Shown here piece after piece: positions 52,982-64,000 of a stretch of 64,000 nucleotides of DNA (position 1 is the stretch's first letter; each line of letters starts with the position of its first letter). This stretch comes from Streptococcus salivarius (GTDB lineage Bacteria; Bacillota; Bacilli; Lactobacillales; Streptococcaceae). Under the pieces are notes generated by a model that saw nothing but the letters and a program-made list of their open reading frames with translations, was not told the DNA's origin and ran no database searches. The translations under genes were made by a program, and so were the position numbers. The stretch spans positions 2,000,001 through 2,064,000 of the forward strand of contig NZ_CP009913.1 in assembly GCF_000785515.1 (NCBI RefSeq), read 5' to 3'.

Positions 52982-52989
52982 TATTCGTA
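52982..52989 (-). promoter_or_regulatory. SigX (cin) box of the comG operon
   Basis: TACGAATA on the minus strand at 52982-52989 is the canonical SigX box, followed by AGGAGG and comGA. Confidence 0.93.
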
Positions 52990-53007
52990 AAAAGTTTAAG
53001 AAAATGA

Positions 53008-53033
53008 AAAAAAGCTCGAGAATTTCGAGCTTC
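53008..53033 (-). terminator. Terminator of the DUF1033 gene
   Basis: On the minus strand GCTCGA/TCGAGC with a 5-nt loop is followed by seven Ts, directly upstream of the comG promoter. Confidence 0.85.
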
Positions 53034-53041
53034 TGCATTAT

Positions 53042-53404
53042 TTAACGTTTAATTTTACAGTGGGCATGATTTGGAAGGTCATTTCGCTTTTCATATCCCG
53101 GACGGTATTTTTCCTCAGGAATTTCCTGCCAATCATCCAAAAGAGCAATCGATTGATAGACCTGCAGGTATTCGTCACACTCCTCACACCAGTGCTTATC
53201 CTCTTGATCCCAAAAAGCAGTCATGACACTACTGCGGCTGATATAACTTGGCAAGGTTTCTTCCATCGCAAACCAAAGTTTTTTATAGTACTTGAGGGCA
53301 TCGTAAAAATTTTCAAATTCCTTAGTACTGATGATATCCTCTTGCCAGCCTTCTAGGAACCACCACGGTTCCAAATCCCCTTTCATTTCAACTACTTGGT
53401 ACAT
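53042..53404 (-). CDS. DUF1033-family protein
   Basis: This 120-residue acidic, Trp/Tyr-rich cytoplasmic protein (MYQVVEMKGDLEPWWFLEGW; FWDQEDKHWCEECDEYLQVYQSIALLDDW) belongs to DUF1033, found in lactic acid bacteria between rpoC and comG. The WCEECDEYLQ segment has two cysteines that could bind metal. Function is unknown. It has its own terminator. Confidence 0.83.
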   Translation of the reverse strand: MYQVVEMKGDLEPWWFLEGWQEDIISTKEFENFYDALKYYKKLWFAMEETLPSYISRSSVMTAFWDQEDKHWCEECDEYLQVYQSIALLDDWQEIPEEKYRPGYEKRNDLPNHAHCKIKR

Positions 53405-53525
53405 TTTTCTTTCTCACTTCATCTTTGGTGTTCTTATTATACAAAATTTTCTGGAAAAGATAAAAAAAATGGTCTTCTATTTTATATTTATCAAAAATAG
53501 AAGAAATTCTAGTCATATAAATACG

Positions 53526-53557
53526 AAAAGAACCCACAATTCATTGTGAGTTCTTTT
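53526..53557 (-). terminator. rpoBC terminator
   Basis: AAAAGAACTCACAAT pairs with ATTGTGGGTTCTTTT on the minus strand, just after rpoC. A second AT-rich hairpin (TCTTCTATTTT/AAAATAGAAGA, 53473-53504) lies downstream. Confidence 0.85.
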
Positions 53558-53566
53558 GCTTTCGTT

Positions 53567-56500
53567 TTAGTCTTCAGATGATTCCACAATTGCTTCATCA
53601 ACAGCAATGTTTTCAATAACTTCAACTTCGTTAACTGAAAGTGGTTCAATGTTACGGTAACGAGCCATACCTGTACCAGCAGGGATAGTCTTACCAATGA
53701 TAACATTTTCTTTAAGACCAAGGAGATGGTCTTTCTTACCACGGATAGCTGCATCTGTAAGGACACGTGTTGTTTCTTGGAAGGAAGCCGCTGACAAGAA
53801 TGAATTTGTTTCAAGTGAGGCTTTAGTAATACCAAGAAGGACTGGACGAGATGTTGCAGGAACACCACCAGAGATAACAATATCCTTGTTAGCATCTGTG
53901 AAGTCAGAAATATCCATAAGTGTACCTGGAAGAAGATCTGTATCACCTGGATCCATAACACGTACTTTACGAAGCATTTGACGAACCATTACTTCGACGT
54001 GTTTGTCACCGATTTCTACCCCTTGGCTACGGTAAACTTTTTGTACTTCTGCAAGAAGATAAGTTTCAACTGACAAGGTATCACGTACTTCAAGGAGACG
54101 TTTAGGTTGGATTGAACCTTCTGTCAAGGCCGCACCACGGTGTACTTCGTCACCCACTTCAACTTTCATACGAGCTGTAAATGGAACAACGTATTCACCC
54201 ATTCCAGTCTTACCTTGAACGAAGACTTTCTTAGTACGTGTTGCAGCATCTTCTTCGATTTCAATAACAGTACCCTTAACTTCAGTGATAACCGCTTCCC
54301 CTTTAGGGTTACGTGCTTCAAAGATTTCCTGGATACGTGGAAGACCCTGTGTGATATCGGTATTTGAGGCTACCCCACCGGTGTGGAAGGTACGCATAGT
54401 AAGCTGTGTACCAGGTTCCCCGATAGATTGAGCGGCGATAGTACCAACTGCTTCACCAACTTCAACCGCATCACCTGTTGCCAAGTTGATACCATAACAG
54501 TGACGGCAGACACCGTGACGTGTGTTACATGTAAAGACTGAACGGATAGTTACTTCTTCAACACCAGCATTGACAATAGCAGCAGCCATGTCTTCAGTAA
54601 TCAAAGTATCTGGACCTACGATTACTTCACCTGTTGTAGGATTCTTAACTGATTTCTTAGTGTAACGACCTTGAAGACGTTCTTCAAGTGTTTCCGTAAC
54701 TTCTTTACCATCAGTAATCGCACGGATGAGAAGACCACGGTCTGTTCCACAGTCGTCTTCACGGATGATAACATCTTGGGCAACGTCAACCAAACGACGA
54801 GTAAGGTAACCTGAGTCGGCTGTCTTAAGGGCCGTATCGGTCATACCTTTACGCGCACCGTGAGTAGAGAAGAACATTTCCAAAACGCTCAAACCTTCAC
54901 GGAAGTTTGAAAGGATAGGCAATTCCATGATACGTCCGTTAGGAGCGGCCATCAAACCACGCATACCGGCAAGTTGAGAGAAGTTAGAGATGTTACCACG
55001 AGCTCCTGAGTCCATCATCATAACGATTGGGTTCTTAGGATCTTGTGTCTCAATCAGACGTTTTTCAAGGGCTTCTTTCGCTTCACGCCATGTTGTTGTA
55101 ACAGCAACATAACGGTCATCATCTGTCATCAAACCACGACGGAAGGCCTTGTTAATTTCTTCGACACGGTGGTGAGCAGCATCGATAATTTCTTGTTTGT
55201 TATCGATAACTGGGATATCGGCGATACCCACTGTCAAACCAGCAAGTGTTGAGTGGTAATAACCAAGGTCTTTCAAACGGTCAAGGAAGGCTGATGTTTC
55301 AGTCGTACGAAGACGTTTGAAGGTTTCAGCGATGATGTTACCAAGATTTTTCTTCTTGAATGGTGCATTAATTTCCAAACTATCAATAACTGTTTGGATA
55401 TCTTGACCTGGTTCAAGGAAGTACTTATCTGGTGTACTATCTGTCAAGTTCTCATTTGTTGTTTCTTGAAGATATGGAATTTCTGCTGGGATGATTGAGT
55501 TAAAGAGGATCTTACCAACAGTTGTAACCAAAATCTTGTGAAGTTGGTTTTCTTTCCAAGGTTTATCAGGCATACTGTCTACTGCGATACCGACACGGCT
55601 ATGCAAGTGAACATAACCATTACGATAAGCCATAACTGCCTCATCAATATCCTTGAAGACCATACCTTCACCCTCACGGCCTTCTTCTTCCATAGTCAAG
55701 TAGTAGTTACCAAGAACCATATCCTGAGATGGCGTTACGACCGGTTTACCGTCTTTAGGGTTAAGGATGTGTTCAGCCGCAAGAAGGAGCAAACGTGCTT
55801 CAGCTTGAGCTTCTTCAGACAATGGAACGTGGATGGCCATTTGGTCACCGTCAAAGTCGGCATTGTAGGCCTCACATACCAATGGGTGAAGACGAAGGGC
55901 CTTACCATCAATCAAGACTGGTTCAAAGGCCTGGATCCCCAAACGGTGGAGGGTAGGTGCGCGGTTAAGAAGTACTGGGTGTTCCTTGATAACATCTTCA
56001 AGAATATCCCAAATACGTTCATCGCCACGTTCAACCATACGTTTAGCGGCTTTCACGTTACCCGCGTATTCACGCGCAACGATTTCACGCATTACAAATG
56101 GTTTGAAAAGTTCGATGGCCATCAAACGTGGCACACCACATTGATACATTTTAAGTGTTGGACCAACGGCGATAACGGAACGTCCAGAGAAGTCAACACG
56201 TTTACCAAGCAAGTTTTGACGGAAACGACCTTGTTTACCTTTAAGCATGTGGCTCAAAGATTTAAGTGGACGACTACCTGGTCCAGTAATTGGACGACCA
56301 CGACGTCCATTATCGATAAGGGCATCTACCGCTTCTTGCAACATACGTTTTTCGTTTTGCACGATGATACCTGGAGCATTCAATTCAAGCAAACGAGCCA
56401 AACGGTTGTTACGGTTGATAACACGACGATAAAGATCGTTCAAGTCAGATGCCGCAAAGCGTCCACCATCCAATTGAACCATTGGACGAAGGTCTGGTGG

Positions 56501-57205
56501 CAATACTGGCAAAATGTTAAGAACCATCCATTCTGGTTTGTTACCAGACTTATAGAAGGCATCAAGAACGTCCAAACGACGCACAGCTTTAACACGTTTT
56601 TGACCAGTTGCTGTCTTCAACTCTTCTTTGAGTTCAGCAATTTCAGCTTCCAAATCCACTTGTTTCAAGAGATCTTGGATAGCTTCTGCACCCATTTTAG
56701 CGACAAATGAACCATGTCCATACTCTTGCAATTTTTCACGATATTCACGTTCTGTCAAGAGAGATTTTGGTTCAAGTGGTGTTTCCTTTGGATCGATAAC
56801 CACGTAAGCTGCGAAGTAGATAACTTCTTCAAGCGCACGAGGGCTCATGTCCAAAGTCAATCCCATACGAGAAGGGATTCCCTTGAAGTACCAGATGTGT
56901 GATACTGGTGCTTTCAACTCGATGTGACCCATACGTTCACGGCGAACCTTAGCACGTGTTACTTCAACACCACAGCGGTCACAAACGATACCTTTATAAC
57001 GAATACGTTTGTATTTCCCACACGCACATTCCCAGTCTTTAGTAGGACCAAAGATTACTTCGTCGAAGAGACCTTCGCGTTCTGGTTTGAGCGTACGGTA
57101 GTTGATTGTTTCAGGTTTCTTAACTTCACCATAAGACCATGAACGGACCTTAGTTGGTGAAGCTAGTGTGATTTGCATACTTTTGAATCGATTTACGTCA
57201 ACCAC
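53567..57205 (-). CDS. rpoC: DNA-directed RNA polymerase subunit beta'
   Basis: This 1212-residue catalytic subunit forms the clamp and carries the active-site magnesium motif [16 protein letters not shown] near 445-460. The N-terminal zinc finger ([23 protein letters not shown]) and the C-terminal zinc site ([13 protein letters not shown]) are intact, as is the bridge/trigger region ([10 protein letters not shown]). It follows rpoB by 100 bp. Confidence 0.98.
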   Translation of the reverse strand: MVDVNRFKSMQITLASPTKVRSWSYGEVKKPETINYRTLKPEREGLFDEVIFGPTKDWECACGKYKRIRYKGIVCDRCGVEVTRAKVRRERMGHIELKAPVSHIWYFKGIPSRMGLTLDMSPRALEEVIYFAAYVVIDPKETPLEPKSLLTEREYREKLQEYGHGSFVAKMGAEAIQDLLKQVDLEAEIAELKEELKTATGQKRVKAVRRLDVLDAFYKSGNKPEWMVLNILPVLPPDLRPMVQLDGGRFAASDLNDLYRRVINRNNRLARLLELNAPGIIVQNEKRMLQEAVDALIDNGRRGRPITGPGSRPLKSLSHMLKGKQGRFRQNLLGKRVDFSGRSVIAVGPTLKMYQCGVPRLMAIELFKPFVMREIVAREYAGNVKAAKRMVERGDERIWDILEDVIKEHPVLLNRAPTLHRLGIQAFEPVLIDGKALRLHPLVCEAYNADFDGDQMAIHVPLSEEAQAEARLLLLAAEHILNPKDGKPVVTPSQDMVLGNYYLTMEEEGREGEGMVFKDIDEAVMAYRNGYVHLHSRVGIAVDSMPDKPWKENQLHKILVTTVGKILFNSIIPAEIPYLQETTNENLTDSTPDKYFLEPGQDIQTVIDSLEINAPFKKKNLGNIIAETFKRLRTTETSAFLDRLKDLGYYHSTLAGLTVGIADIPVIDNKQEIIDAAHHRVEEINKAFRRGLMTDDDRYVAVTTTWREAKEALEKRLIETQDPKNPIVMMMDSGARGNISNFSQLAGMRGLMAAPNGRIMELPILSNFREGLSVLEMFFSTHGARKGMTDTALKTADSGYLTRRLVDVAQDVIIREDDCGTDRGLLIRAITDGKEVTETLEERLQGRYTKKSVKNPTTGEVIVGPDTLITEDMAAAIVNAGVEEVTIRSVFTCNTRHGVCRHCYGINLATGDAVEVGEAVGTIAAQSIGEPGTQLTMRTFHTGGVASNTDITQGLPRIQEIFEARNPKGEAVITEVKGTVIEIEEDAATRTKKVFVQGKTGMGEYVVPFTARMKVEVGDEVHRGAALTEGSIQPKRLLEVRDTLSVETYLLAEVQKVYRSQGVEIGDKHVEVMVRQMLRKVRVMDPGDTDLLPGTLMDISDFTDANKDIVISGGVPATSRPVLLGITKASLETNSFLSAASFQETTRVLTDAAIRGKKDHLLGLKENVIIGKTIPAGTGMARYRNIEPLSVNEVEVIENIAVDEAIVESSED

Positions 57206-57305
57206 TAGTATTACCTTTCTTTTGTTCTATTGACAATAGCAGCGCTATTCTCACCTTTATCAGCTACCTTAGCAGAGAGTGTGAACTCCCTCTCTAAAGC
57301 TTATT

Positions 57306-60300
57306 TTATTCTGTTTTATCTGAAGCTTCTTCTTTAGCTTTTTCTAATTCAGCAGCTTCTTTGGCTTGTTGTACACGTGCTTTTTCAAGATCATCGACGT
57401 GCATGACATCGTCATCTTCACCTTCATCAAGATCACGCAATTCAACTTCGTAATCATCCTCATCAAGGACACGCATATCAAGACCAAGTGATTGCAATTC
57501 TTTAACGAGTACTCGGAATGATTCTGGTACACCTGGTTTTGGAATTGGTTTACCTTTAGTGATGGCTTCATAGGCTTTCAAACGTCCGTTAACGTCATCT
57601 GACTTGTAAGTCAAGATTTCTTGAAGGATATTTGATGCACCATAAGCTTCAAGGGCCCAAACCTCCATCTCACCGAAACGTTGTCCACCAAATTGCGCTT
57701 TACCACCAAGAGGTTGTTGGGTAACAAGTGAGTAAGGACCTACTGAACGAGCATGAAGTTTATCATCAACCATGTGGTGAAGTTTGATCATGTACATGAC
57801 ACCAACTGATACACGGTTATCAAATGGTTCACCTGTACGTCCATCGTAAAGGATTGTCTTAGCATCACTATCCATACCTGCTTCACGAACAGTATCCCAG
57901 AGGTCTTCTGAGCTTGCCCCGTCAAAGACTGGTGTTGCGATGTGGATACCCAAGTTACGAGCAGCCATACCAAGGTGAAGTTCCATAACCTGACCGATGT
58001 TCATACGTGATGGCACCCCAAGAGGGTTCAACATGATATCAACTGGTGTACCGTCTGGAAGGTAAGGCATGTCTTCAACAGGAACAATACGAGAAACAAC
58101 CCCTTTGTTACCGTGACGACCGGCCATCTTATCTCCGACCTTAATCTTACGTTTTTGAGCGATGTAAACACGAACAAGCATGTTAACACCTGATTGCAAT
58201 TCATCACCGTTTGCACGTGTGAAGATTTTAACATCACGAACGACACCATCACCACCGTGAGGTACACGGAGTGAGGTATCACGTACTTCACGAGATTTAT
58301 CACCAAAGATAGCATGGAGAAGACGTTCTTCAGCAGAAAGGTCTTTTTCACCCTTAGGTGTTACCTTACCAACAAGAATGTCACCTTCTTTAACCTCAGC
58401 ACCGATACGGATAATACCCATTTCGTCAAGGTCTTTGAGAGCTTCTTCACCAACGTTTGGCAATTCACGTGTAATTTCTTCAGGCCCAAGCTTTGTATCG
58501 CGTGTTTCTGATTCGAACTCTTCCAAGTGAACAGATGTATAAACGTCATCTTTCACAAGACGCTCACTCATGATAACGGCATCCTCGAAGTTGTAACCTT
58601 CCCATGTCATGTAAGCGACGATAGGGTTTTGACCGAGGGCCATTTCTCCACCTTCCATAGATGGACCGTCAGCGATAAAGTCACCTTTTTCAACAATATC
58701 GCCAACCTTAACCAAAGTACGTTGGTTATAGGCAGTACCTGAGTTTGAACGACGGAATTTTTGAATAGTATAAACATCAAGAGAACCATCTTCACGACGA
58801 ACTTCAACTTTATCAGCATCAGAGTAGACAACTTTACCGTCGTGTTGAGCGATAACTGCAGCTCCTGAATCGTGGGCAGCTTGATATTCCATACCAGTAC
58901 CAACATAAGGTGCTTTAGGGTCAATCAAAGGCACAGCCTGACGTTGCATGTTGGCACCCATGAGGGCACGGTTAGAGTCATCGTTTTCCAAGAAAGGAAT
59001 ACATGCTGTCGCAACGGCAACTACCTGTTTAGGAGAAACATCCACGAAATCTACAAGGTGTGATGGGTACTCTTGGTTATTACCTTGATGACGACCCATA
59101 ACGATTTCTTCTGCAAATGTTCCATCTTCGTTCAATTTAGAGTTAGCCTGAGCAACTGTGTACTCATCTTCTTCGTCGGCAGTCAACCAAACTACTTCGT
59201 TGGTTACTTTACCAGTTGCACGGTCAACCTTACGGTATGGTGTTTGAATGAAACCATACTTGTTAAGGTGTCCGTATGAAGACAAGTTATTGATCAAACC
59301 GATGTTAGGTCCTTCAGGTGTTTCAATTGGACACATACGACCGTAGTGCGTGTAGTGCACGTCACGAACTTCATATCCGGCACGGTCACGTGTCAAACCA
59401 CCAGGTCCCAAGGCTGACAAACGACGTTTGTGTGACAACTCTGACAATGGGTTGTGTTGGTCCATGAACTGTGACAACTGTGAAGAACCGAAGAATTCTT
59501 TAACAGCTGCAGTTACAGGGCGAATATTGATGATTTGTTGTGGTGTCAAGACTTCGTTATCTTGAACTGACATACGCTCACGTACGTTACGTTCCATACG
59601 AGCCAAACCAATACGGAATTGGTTAGCAAGCAATTCACCAACAGCACGGATACGACGGTTACCAAGGTGGTCGATATCGTCAACTTTACCGATACCTTCA
59701 GCAAGGTTGAGGAAGTAGCTCATTTCAGCCAAGATATCCGCTGTTGTCAAAGCACGAACTTTGTCATCTGGGTTGGCATTACCAACAATTGTAACCACAC
59801 GATCTGGATCATTTGGTGCAACAACCTTGAATTTTTGAAGAACAACAGGTTCTGTAACCACCGCATAATCGTTTGGTGTGTATACAAATTTGTTCAAATC
59901 ACCATCCAAGTATTCTGCGATTGAATCAATCACATCACGTGTCATTTCAGTACCAGCTTCAACAAGGATTTCACCTGTTTCAGGATCTACCAAGTTTTCA
60001 GCAATTGTTTGTCCCAAAAGACGTGTCTTGATGTTAAGTTTTTTGTTGACTTTGTAACGACCAACAGCAGCCAAGTCATAACGACGTGGATCAAAGAAAC
60101 GAGCTACAAGCAAGCTACGTGAGCTGTCGGCAGTTTTTGGTTCACCTGGACGAAGACGTTCATAAATTTCTTTAAGCGCTTCATCAGTACGTGAATCTGC
60201 TGGGTTTTTGTGGATATCTTTTTCAATAGTGTTACGAACCAACTCGCTATCACCAAAGATATCAACAATTTCGTCATCACCTGAGAATCCAAGCGCACGC

Positions 60301-60887
60301 ACAAGCGTTGTGAATGGAATCTTACGTGTACGGTCGATACGAGTGTAGGCGATGTCTTTTGAATCTGTTTCAAGCTCAAGCCATGCCCCACGGTTAGGGA
60401 TAACTGTTGATCCATAACCCACTTTACCGTTTTTATCAACCTTATCGTTAAAGTAAACACCAGGTGAGCGCACCAACTGAGAAACGATAATACGTTCACC
60501 ACCATTGATGATGAAAGTACCCATCTCAGTCATAATAGGGAAATCTCCGAAGAAGACTTCCTGAGTTTTGATTTCACCAGTTTCTTTGTTAATAAGACGG
60601 AAAGTCACAAAGATAGGTGCTGAGTATGATGCATCGTGGATACGAGCTTCTTCAAGTGTATACTTAGGCTCTTTCAATTCGTAACCAACGAATTCCAATT
60701 CCATAGTGTCTGTGAAGTTTGAGATAGGAAGTACATCCTCAAAAACCTCTTTAAGACCAGTATCCAAGAATTCTTTGAATGAATCCGTTTGGATTTCAAT
60801 CAAGTTTGGTAAATCAAGAACTTCTTTGATTCTTGAAAAACTACGACGGGTACGATGTTTCCCGTATTGAACGTCATGTCCTGCCAA
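57306..60887 (-). CDS. rpoB: DNA-directed RNA polymerase subunit beta
   Basis: This 1193-residue subunit starts at TTG 60887 ([17 protein letters not shown]) behind AAAGGAG; the frame is open a further 71 codons upstream, but that part is the leader. The rifampicin region [20 protein letters not shown] and [15 protein letters not shown] is wild type in appearance. The conserved [17 protein letters not shown] and [15 protein letters not shown] segments are present. It is first in rpoB-rpoC, with a strong promoter at 61202-61230. Confidence 0.98.
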   Translation of the reverse strand: MAGHDVQYGKHRTRRSFSRIKEVLDLPNLIEIQTDSFKEFLDTGLKEVFEDVLPISNFTDTMELEFVGYELKEPKYTLEEARIHDASYSAPIFVTFRLINKETGEIKTQEVFFGDFPIMTEMGTFIINGGERIIVSQLVRSPGVYFNDKVDKNGKVGYGSTVIPNRGAWLELETDSKDIAYTRIDRTRKIPFTTLVRALGFSGDDEIVDIFGDSELVRNTIEKDIHKNPADSRTDEALKEIYERLRPGEPKTADSSRSLLVARFFDPRRYDLAAVGRYKVNKKLNIKTRLLGQTIAENLVDPETGEILVEAGTEMTRDVIDSIAEYLDGDLNKFVYTPNDYAVVTEPVVLQKFKVVAPNDPDRVVTIVGNANPDDKVRALTTADILAEMSYFLNLAEGIGKVDDIDHLGNRRIRAVGELLANQFRIGLARMERNVRERMSVQDNEVLTPQQIINIRPVTAAVKEFFGSSQLSQFMDQHNPLSELSHKRRLSALGPGGLTRDRAGYEVRDVHYTHYGRMCPIETPEGPNIGLINNLSSYGHLNKYGFIQTPYRKVDRATGKVTNEVVWLTADEEDEYTVAQANSKLNEDGTFAEEIVMGRHQGNNQEYPSHLVDFVDVSPKQVVAVATACIPFLENDDSNRALMGANMQRQAVPLIDPKAPYVGTGMEYQAAHDSGAAVIAQHDGKVVYSDADKVEVRREDGSLDVYTIQKFRRSNSGTAYNQRTLVKVGDIVEKGDFIADGPSMEGGEMALGQNPIVAYMTWEGYNFEDAVIMSERLVKDDVYTSVHLEEFESETRDTKLGPEEITRELPNVGEEALKDLDEMGIIRIGAEVKEGDILVGKVTPKGEKDLSAEERLLHAIFGDKSREVRDTSLRVPHGGDGVVRDVKIFTRANGDELQSGVNMLVRVYIAQKRKIKVGDKMAGRHGNKGVVSRIVPVEDMPYLPDGTPVDIMLNPLGVPSRMNIGQVMELHLGMAARNLGIHIATPVFDGASSEDLWDTVREAGMDSDAKTILYDGRTGEPFDNRVSVGVMYMIKLHHMVDDKLHARSVGPYSLVTQQPLGGKAQFGGQRFGEMEVWALEAYGASNILQEILTYKSDDVNGRLKAYEAITKGKPIPKPGVPESFRVLVKELQSLGLDMRVLDEDDYEVELRDLDEGEDDDVMHVDDLEKARVQQAKEAAELEKAKEEASDKTE

Positions 60888-61246
60888 GTCTTCTACTCCT
60901 TTTCTACATTCGAGACCTGCTTTGCAAGTCGTGCACTTTAAATATTTGTCTTCTGCCTTTTTCAGTTGCTTGTCCCATTGACAAGTGATCAAACACCAAG
61001 ATCCACTTAGCTGATTAATGATAAGCGAAAAATTTATTTTGTGAATTTTTAGAACGTTTAAATATGCATTACAACACTTGAAAATCCTAAAAATAAGCAC
61101 AAAAATAGCAGCTAAATCTGACCGAAAAAACGTTGATTTAACTGCTGTATCTCTTGATTGGACAATATTTCAACCAAGTAAGACGACAAATAGTTGTCTA
61201 TATTATACCTAATTTTTTGCTTTTTTGCAAGTTTTCTTGGTAATTC
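60888..61246 (-). promoter_or_regulatory. rpoB promoter and 300-nt leader
   Basis: TTGCAA (61225-61230) and TATAAT (61202-61207) are 17 bp apart on the minus strand. The transcript then runs about 300 nt before the TTG start of rpoB. The leader contains a GACTTGC/GCAGGTC hairpin (about 60915-60932) and no known riboswitch. Long rpoB leaders often carry control of polymerase synthesis; here it is only a possibility. Confidence 0.7.
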
Positions 61247-63670
61247 CTAATGCCCTCCAAGAATGCTAGACCAGGCTTTTTGATAATCACTATCAGTTCC
61301 ACCAATAGCAAACTTGTAGGTCGTATCTCCAGGTCCATTTTTAGCCCAGTAAGTATCAACCATTTCACCACTTACAGAAACATTACGACCATTGACAGAC
61401 ACTGTTGCTGGTTTAAGACCTGTTGATTTGAGCACACTTGCCTTAATGGCACTTGAATCGATATTAAACTTATCTCCAGTTTTAAAAATACCTGGATTGG
61501 CATTATAGATAGCAGAAGTCAAACGAGCCATATATTGCGCATTATAGGTGTAACCCGTTTTAGAATTGGTTGGTGTGTTATTGTCATAACCAGCCCAACC
61601 ACCAAGAGTAATACCAGGCGTTGATACAATCAACCAAGCATCCGCAAAGTTATCTGTCGTTCCTGTTTTACCCATCCAGTCCGCTGAGGCTGCTGCACCA
61701 TTGACATTTTTCAATTCAGAATGAAATTGAGTTGTCGCTCCTTTAACTACCACTTCTTTGAGCAGGTTATCCATGATGCTAGCCGTAGCTCTTGAAAAGA
61801 CTTGAACCCCTTCAGATTTATGCTGATAGATAACTTCGCCAGTCCGGTCGGTAATACTATCAATCATATAGCCCTTCTCATAGACGCCACCATTTGAAAG
61901 CATTTGATAGGCATTTACCTGTTGGGCAACCGTGGTTTCAATTCCTCCACCAAGAGGCAAACTCTCGATATTGTAATTAGCAATCTTATAACCCATCTTG
62001 GTCATGTAACCCTCAACATCAACATCATGACGTTGAAGCATTTGATATGTCCAAAAGGCTGGAATATTCCACGAGGTATTGAGTGCCTCTTGGAGGTTCA
62101 TCATAGCTGTACCCTTATCACCATCATGGAGAATAGGCGTTCCACCCGTAAAATTAGTTGGGTAGTTAGAAAGGATACTTGAACTACCCATCAAACCTTG
62201 ATCAATAGCAATTCCATAAGCAATAATAGGCTTAATAGATGAGCCTGGGGAGCGTGCCGTATCAAAGGCATGGTTATTTTGATTATTTTCGTAACTACGA
62301 CCACCAACAAATCCTAGAATTGCTCCAGTCGCATTATCCATGAGCACATTTCCGACTTCAACTCCACTATTTCCACCTTGGTCGAGGAGGCCACCATATT
62401 GACTCGCAACATCTTGCATCGCATTATAAACTGCATTATCAATAGTTGTCTTAACGCTGTAGCCACCAGTTTGTAGCTCTTGTAGGGCCCTCTCACGATA
62501 GCTTTCCTTGGTCTTATCATTTTTCAAATCTTGACTCGATACCTTGTCACGTTTAATTAGATAATCATACATGACATCCTGAGCCTCAGACATAACAGAA
62601 TAGTACAAATAGTCATGACTTACGGCATCAGACTTCTCACCAGCCTTGAAATCTTTAGTGATATCATAATCCTTATAGCTTTCATACTGCGACTTATCTA
62701 GATAGCCACCGCGATAAAGATTGTAGAGTACATCTTGCTGACGTGCTAAGCCATAAGAAAGATCCTCTGCATTTTTTAATTGACCGTCAGCTGTATAAGG
62801 TGAGTAGACAATCGGGCTCTGTGGCAAACCTGCCAGATAGGCAGCCTGAGGAACTGTCAAATCCGCTGCAGATACGCCAAAGATACCTTGAGCAGCCTCC
62901 TCAATACCAGCAATATTTTTCCCTTTGTTATTACGTCCAAAAGGAGAAACGTTCAGATAATCAGTTAAAATTTCATTTTTAGAAGCGCGACGCTCCAATT
63001 GTAAGGCATAGATAATCTCTGCCGCCTTACGTTTAAAGGTTGGCGCATCGCCTGTTACCTGTTGCTTGATTAACTGCTGCGTTAGCGTCGAACCACCACT
63101 TGAAGAGCCAACCCCTAAAACCGATGACACCAAAGCCCTAAAAACTGCCTTTGGTACAACACCCTTATGCTTTTTAAAATTTTCATCCTCAGTCGCAATG
63201 ATGGCATTTTTGACATTGTTAGAAATCGCATCACTCTCAATAGGTGTTCTCAGCAAGTCAGTATCAATATCCGCAATCTTCTTGGAATCGGAATAGCTCA
63301 TCGAAGATACCAAACTAACCTCACTAATCTGATTCAACAAGGTTTTGTCCTTAATCGATGGAACAGACTCAATTTGACTCCCCAGATAACCCAAACCAAT
63401 TCCTGCACCAAATAAGGTAAGAACGATAATAACCACATAAAAGAAATCAGACAAGAGCTTTAAGGTTTTTAAGAAAACATCACCCATGTCTAAGAGTGTC
63501 ATCCCATCCTCAGGCGACTTCCGTGCTTGCTTACGATTCCACTTAGATCCAGTCGTAGCTTTCCTTTCTTTAAAAGATTTATCTCCTCTTTTAGACCTAG
63601 AACCAGCAAACTTTGTACGAATAGTCTGCCCTAGTCGCCTAAAATAATTTATTATTTTTTCAAAATTCAT
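61247..63670 (-). CDS. pbp1b: Class A penicillin-binding protein 1B
   Basis: This 807-residue bifunctional peptidoglycan synthase has a basic cytoplasmic N-terminus (1-70), one membrane helix (about 75-100), a GT51 transglycosylase domain (IATEDENFKKHKGVVPKAVF; GGSTLTQQLIKQ) and a transpeptidase domain. Transpeptidase motifs are GSSIKPI (SxxK; active Ser), SWN in NTSWNIPAF and KTGTTDNFAD. It lies divergent from tyrS, the usual streptococcal arrangement. It is monocistronic. Confidence 0.95.
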   Translation of the reverse strand: MNFEKIINYFRRLGQTIRTKFAGSRSKRGDKSFKERKATTGSKWNRKQARKSPEDGMTLLDMGDVFLKTLKLLSDFFYVVIIVLTLFGAGIGLGYLGSQIESVPSIKDKTLLNQISEVSLVSSMSYSDSKKIADIDTDLLRTPIESDAISNNVKNAIIATEDENFKKHKGVVPKAVFRALVSSVLGVGSSSGGSTLTQQLIKQQVTGDAPTFKRKAAEIIYALQLERRASKNEILTDYLNVSPFGRNNKGKNIAGIEEAAQGIFGVSAADLTVPQAAYLAGLPQSPIVYSPYTADGQLKNAEDLSYGLARQQDVLYNLYRGGYLDKSQYESYKDYDITKDFKAGEKSDAVSHDYLYYSVMSEAQDVMYDYLIKRDKVSSQDLKNDKTKESYRERALQELQTGGYSVKTTIDNAVYNAMQDVASQYGGLLDQGGNSGVEVGNVLMDNATGAILGFVGGRSYENNQNNHAFDTARSPGSSIKPIIAYGIAIDQGLMGSSSILSNYPTNFTGGTPILHDGDKGTAMMNLQEALNTSWNIPAFWTYQMLQRHDVDVEGYMTKMGYKIANYNIESLPLGGGIETTVAQQVNAYQMLSNGGVYEKGYMIDSITDRTGEVIYQHKSEGVQVFSRATASIMDNLLKEVVVKGATTQFHSELKNVNGAAASADWMGKTGTTDNFADAWLIVSTPGITLGGWAGYDNNTPTNSKTGYTYNAQYMARLTSAIYNANPGIFKTGDKFNIDSSAIKASVLKSTGLKPATVSVNGRNVSVSGEMVDTYWAKNGPGDTTYKFAIGGTDSDYQKAWSSILGGH

Positions 63671-63711
63671 AGAAATACCTCAAAGCCTATTATAACAAAC
63701 TTTGACAAAGC

Positions 63712-63741
63712 TTGCATAGGGTTGCTTTCTTTTGGTATAAT
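63712..63741 (+). promoter_or_regulatory. tyrS promoter
   Basis: TTGCAT (63712-63717) and TATAAT (63736-63741) are 18 bp apart, 30 bp before the tyrS start. There is no room for a T-box leader. Confidence 0.65.
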
Positions 63742-63771
63742 GGTGCAGAATATACTTTACTGGAGAATATC

Positions 63772-64000
63772 ATGACAATTTTTGAAGAACTAAAAGCACG
63801 TGGCTTGATTTTTCAAACCACCGATGAAGAAGCCCTTGTAAAAGCCTTTGAAGAGGGACCAGTCTCATACTACACTGGTTATGACCCAACAGCAGACAGT
63901 CTCCACCTTGGACACCTTGTCGCCATCCTTACAAGTCGCCGACTTCAATTGGCTGGACACAAACCTTACGCCCTCGTTGGTGGTGCAACAGGTTTGATTG
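63772..64000 (+). CDS. tyrS: Tyrosyl-tRNA synthetase (5' part)
   Basis: The first 76 codons of tyrS start at ATG 63772 behind GGAG and run off the right edge. The encoded [36 protein letters not shown] (with the HIGH-type HLGH motif) and GGATGLI are typical of the class I TyrRS. It is divergent from pbp1b. Confidence 0.95.
   Translation, partial: MTIFEELKARGLIFQTTDEEALVKAFEEGPVSYYTGYDPTADSLHLGHLVAILTSRRLQLAGHKPYALVGGATGLI

Noticed and set aside
55538-56710. Long plus-strand frame (390 codons) inside rpoC
   Set aside because: It is antisense to highly conserved rpoC; the encoded sequence is low-complexity and has no ribosome site.
60888-61100. In-frame 71-codon extension of rpoB
   Set aside because: No homology to rpoB N-termini and it covers the leader; AAAGGAG before TTG 60887 fixes the start.

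Overview
The window is chromosomal DNA from a low-GC Firmicute, almost certainly a streptococcus of the salivarius group (S. thermophilus / S. salivarius / S. vestibularis). The grounds are the streptococcal content and order of the housekeeping genes, a comG operon and ssbB preceded by perfect SigX (cin) boxes, and a ComR/ScuR-type dyad in front of double-glycine bacteriocin peptides. The species call is inference; one early stop codon in a transporter would fit S. thermophilus gene decay.

Layout. 1-0.6 kb: 5' end of a minus-strand 16S gene with three tandem rrn promoters. 0.6-9.7 kb: tgt, an IS200-type element, rpmH, a TetR/flavoprotein pair, jag-yidC-rnpA, and argG/argH with ARG boxes. 9.7-16.6 kb: an unusual signalling locus (below). 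16.7-32.9 kb: gltX, an orphan peptide-binding lipoprotein, rplK-rplA, carbonic anhydrase, dut-hydrolase-radA, two FMN reductases (one fused to a PAS-like domain), a formate/nitrite transporter gene with a stop at codon 5, an MptD-type protein, gpsA-galU, a rhomboid protease and a folate cyclo-ligase. 33-38.4 kb: acetyl-branch lysine/DAP genes, a HAD hydrolase, rlmA behind the SRP RNA, a bacteriocin cassette and tadA. 38.5-49 kb: a structured RNA candidate, ssbB, three CPBP membrane proteases, YtpR/YtpP/DUF4651 genes, pepA-proC, a small HTH regulator with tandem operators, and ackA. 48-53 kb: comGA-comGG plus a methyltransferase. 53.5-64 kb: rpoC, rpoB, pbp1b and the start of tyrS.

Most notable is 9.9-16.6 kb. 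One LytTR response regulator gene is followed upstream by four ComD/AgrC/BlpH-type membrane receptor genes. The active-site parts of one histidine kinase are spread over them: only the 296-residue protein keeps the phospho-acceptor histidine, and it has no ATPase domain. The 438- and 435-residue proteins keep ATP-binding boxes but carry Ser or Lys at the histidine position. The 426-residue protein is degenerate in both. Just upstream is a separate gene for a 16-residue aromatic peptide with a strong ribosome binding site, its own terminator, and a perfect inverted repeat abutting a weak -35. Downstream are two related ComE/BlpR-like direct-repeat operators, each ahead of a short transcript with no convincing gene. 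I read this as a candidate split-kinase peptide-sensing system controlling small RNAs.

Competence is a second theme: cin boxes precede comGA and ssbB, radA lies in a coupled operon, and a ComR-type box drives a two-peptide bacteriocin-like cassette with a putative immunity protein.
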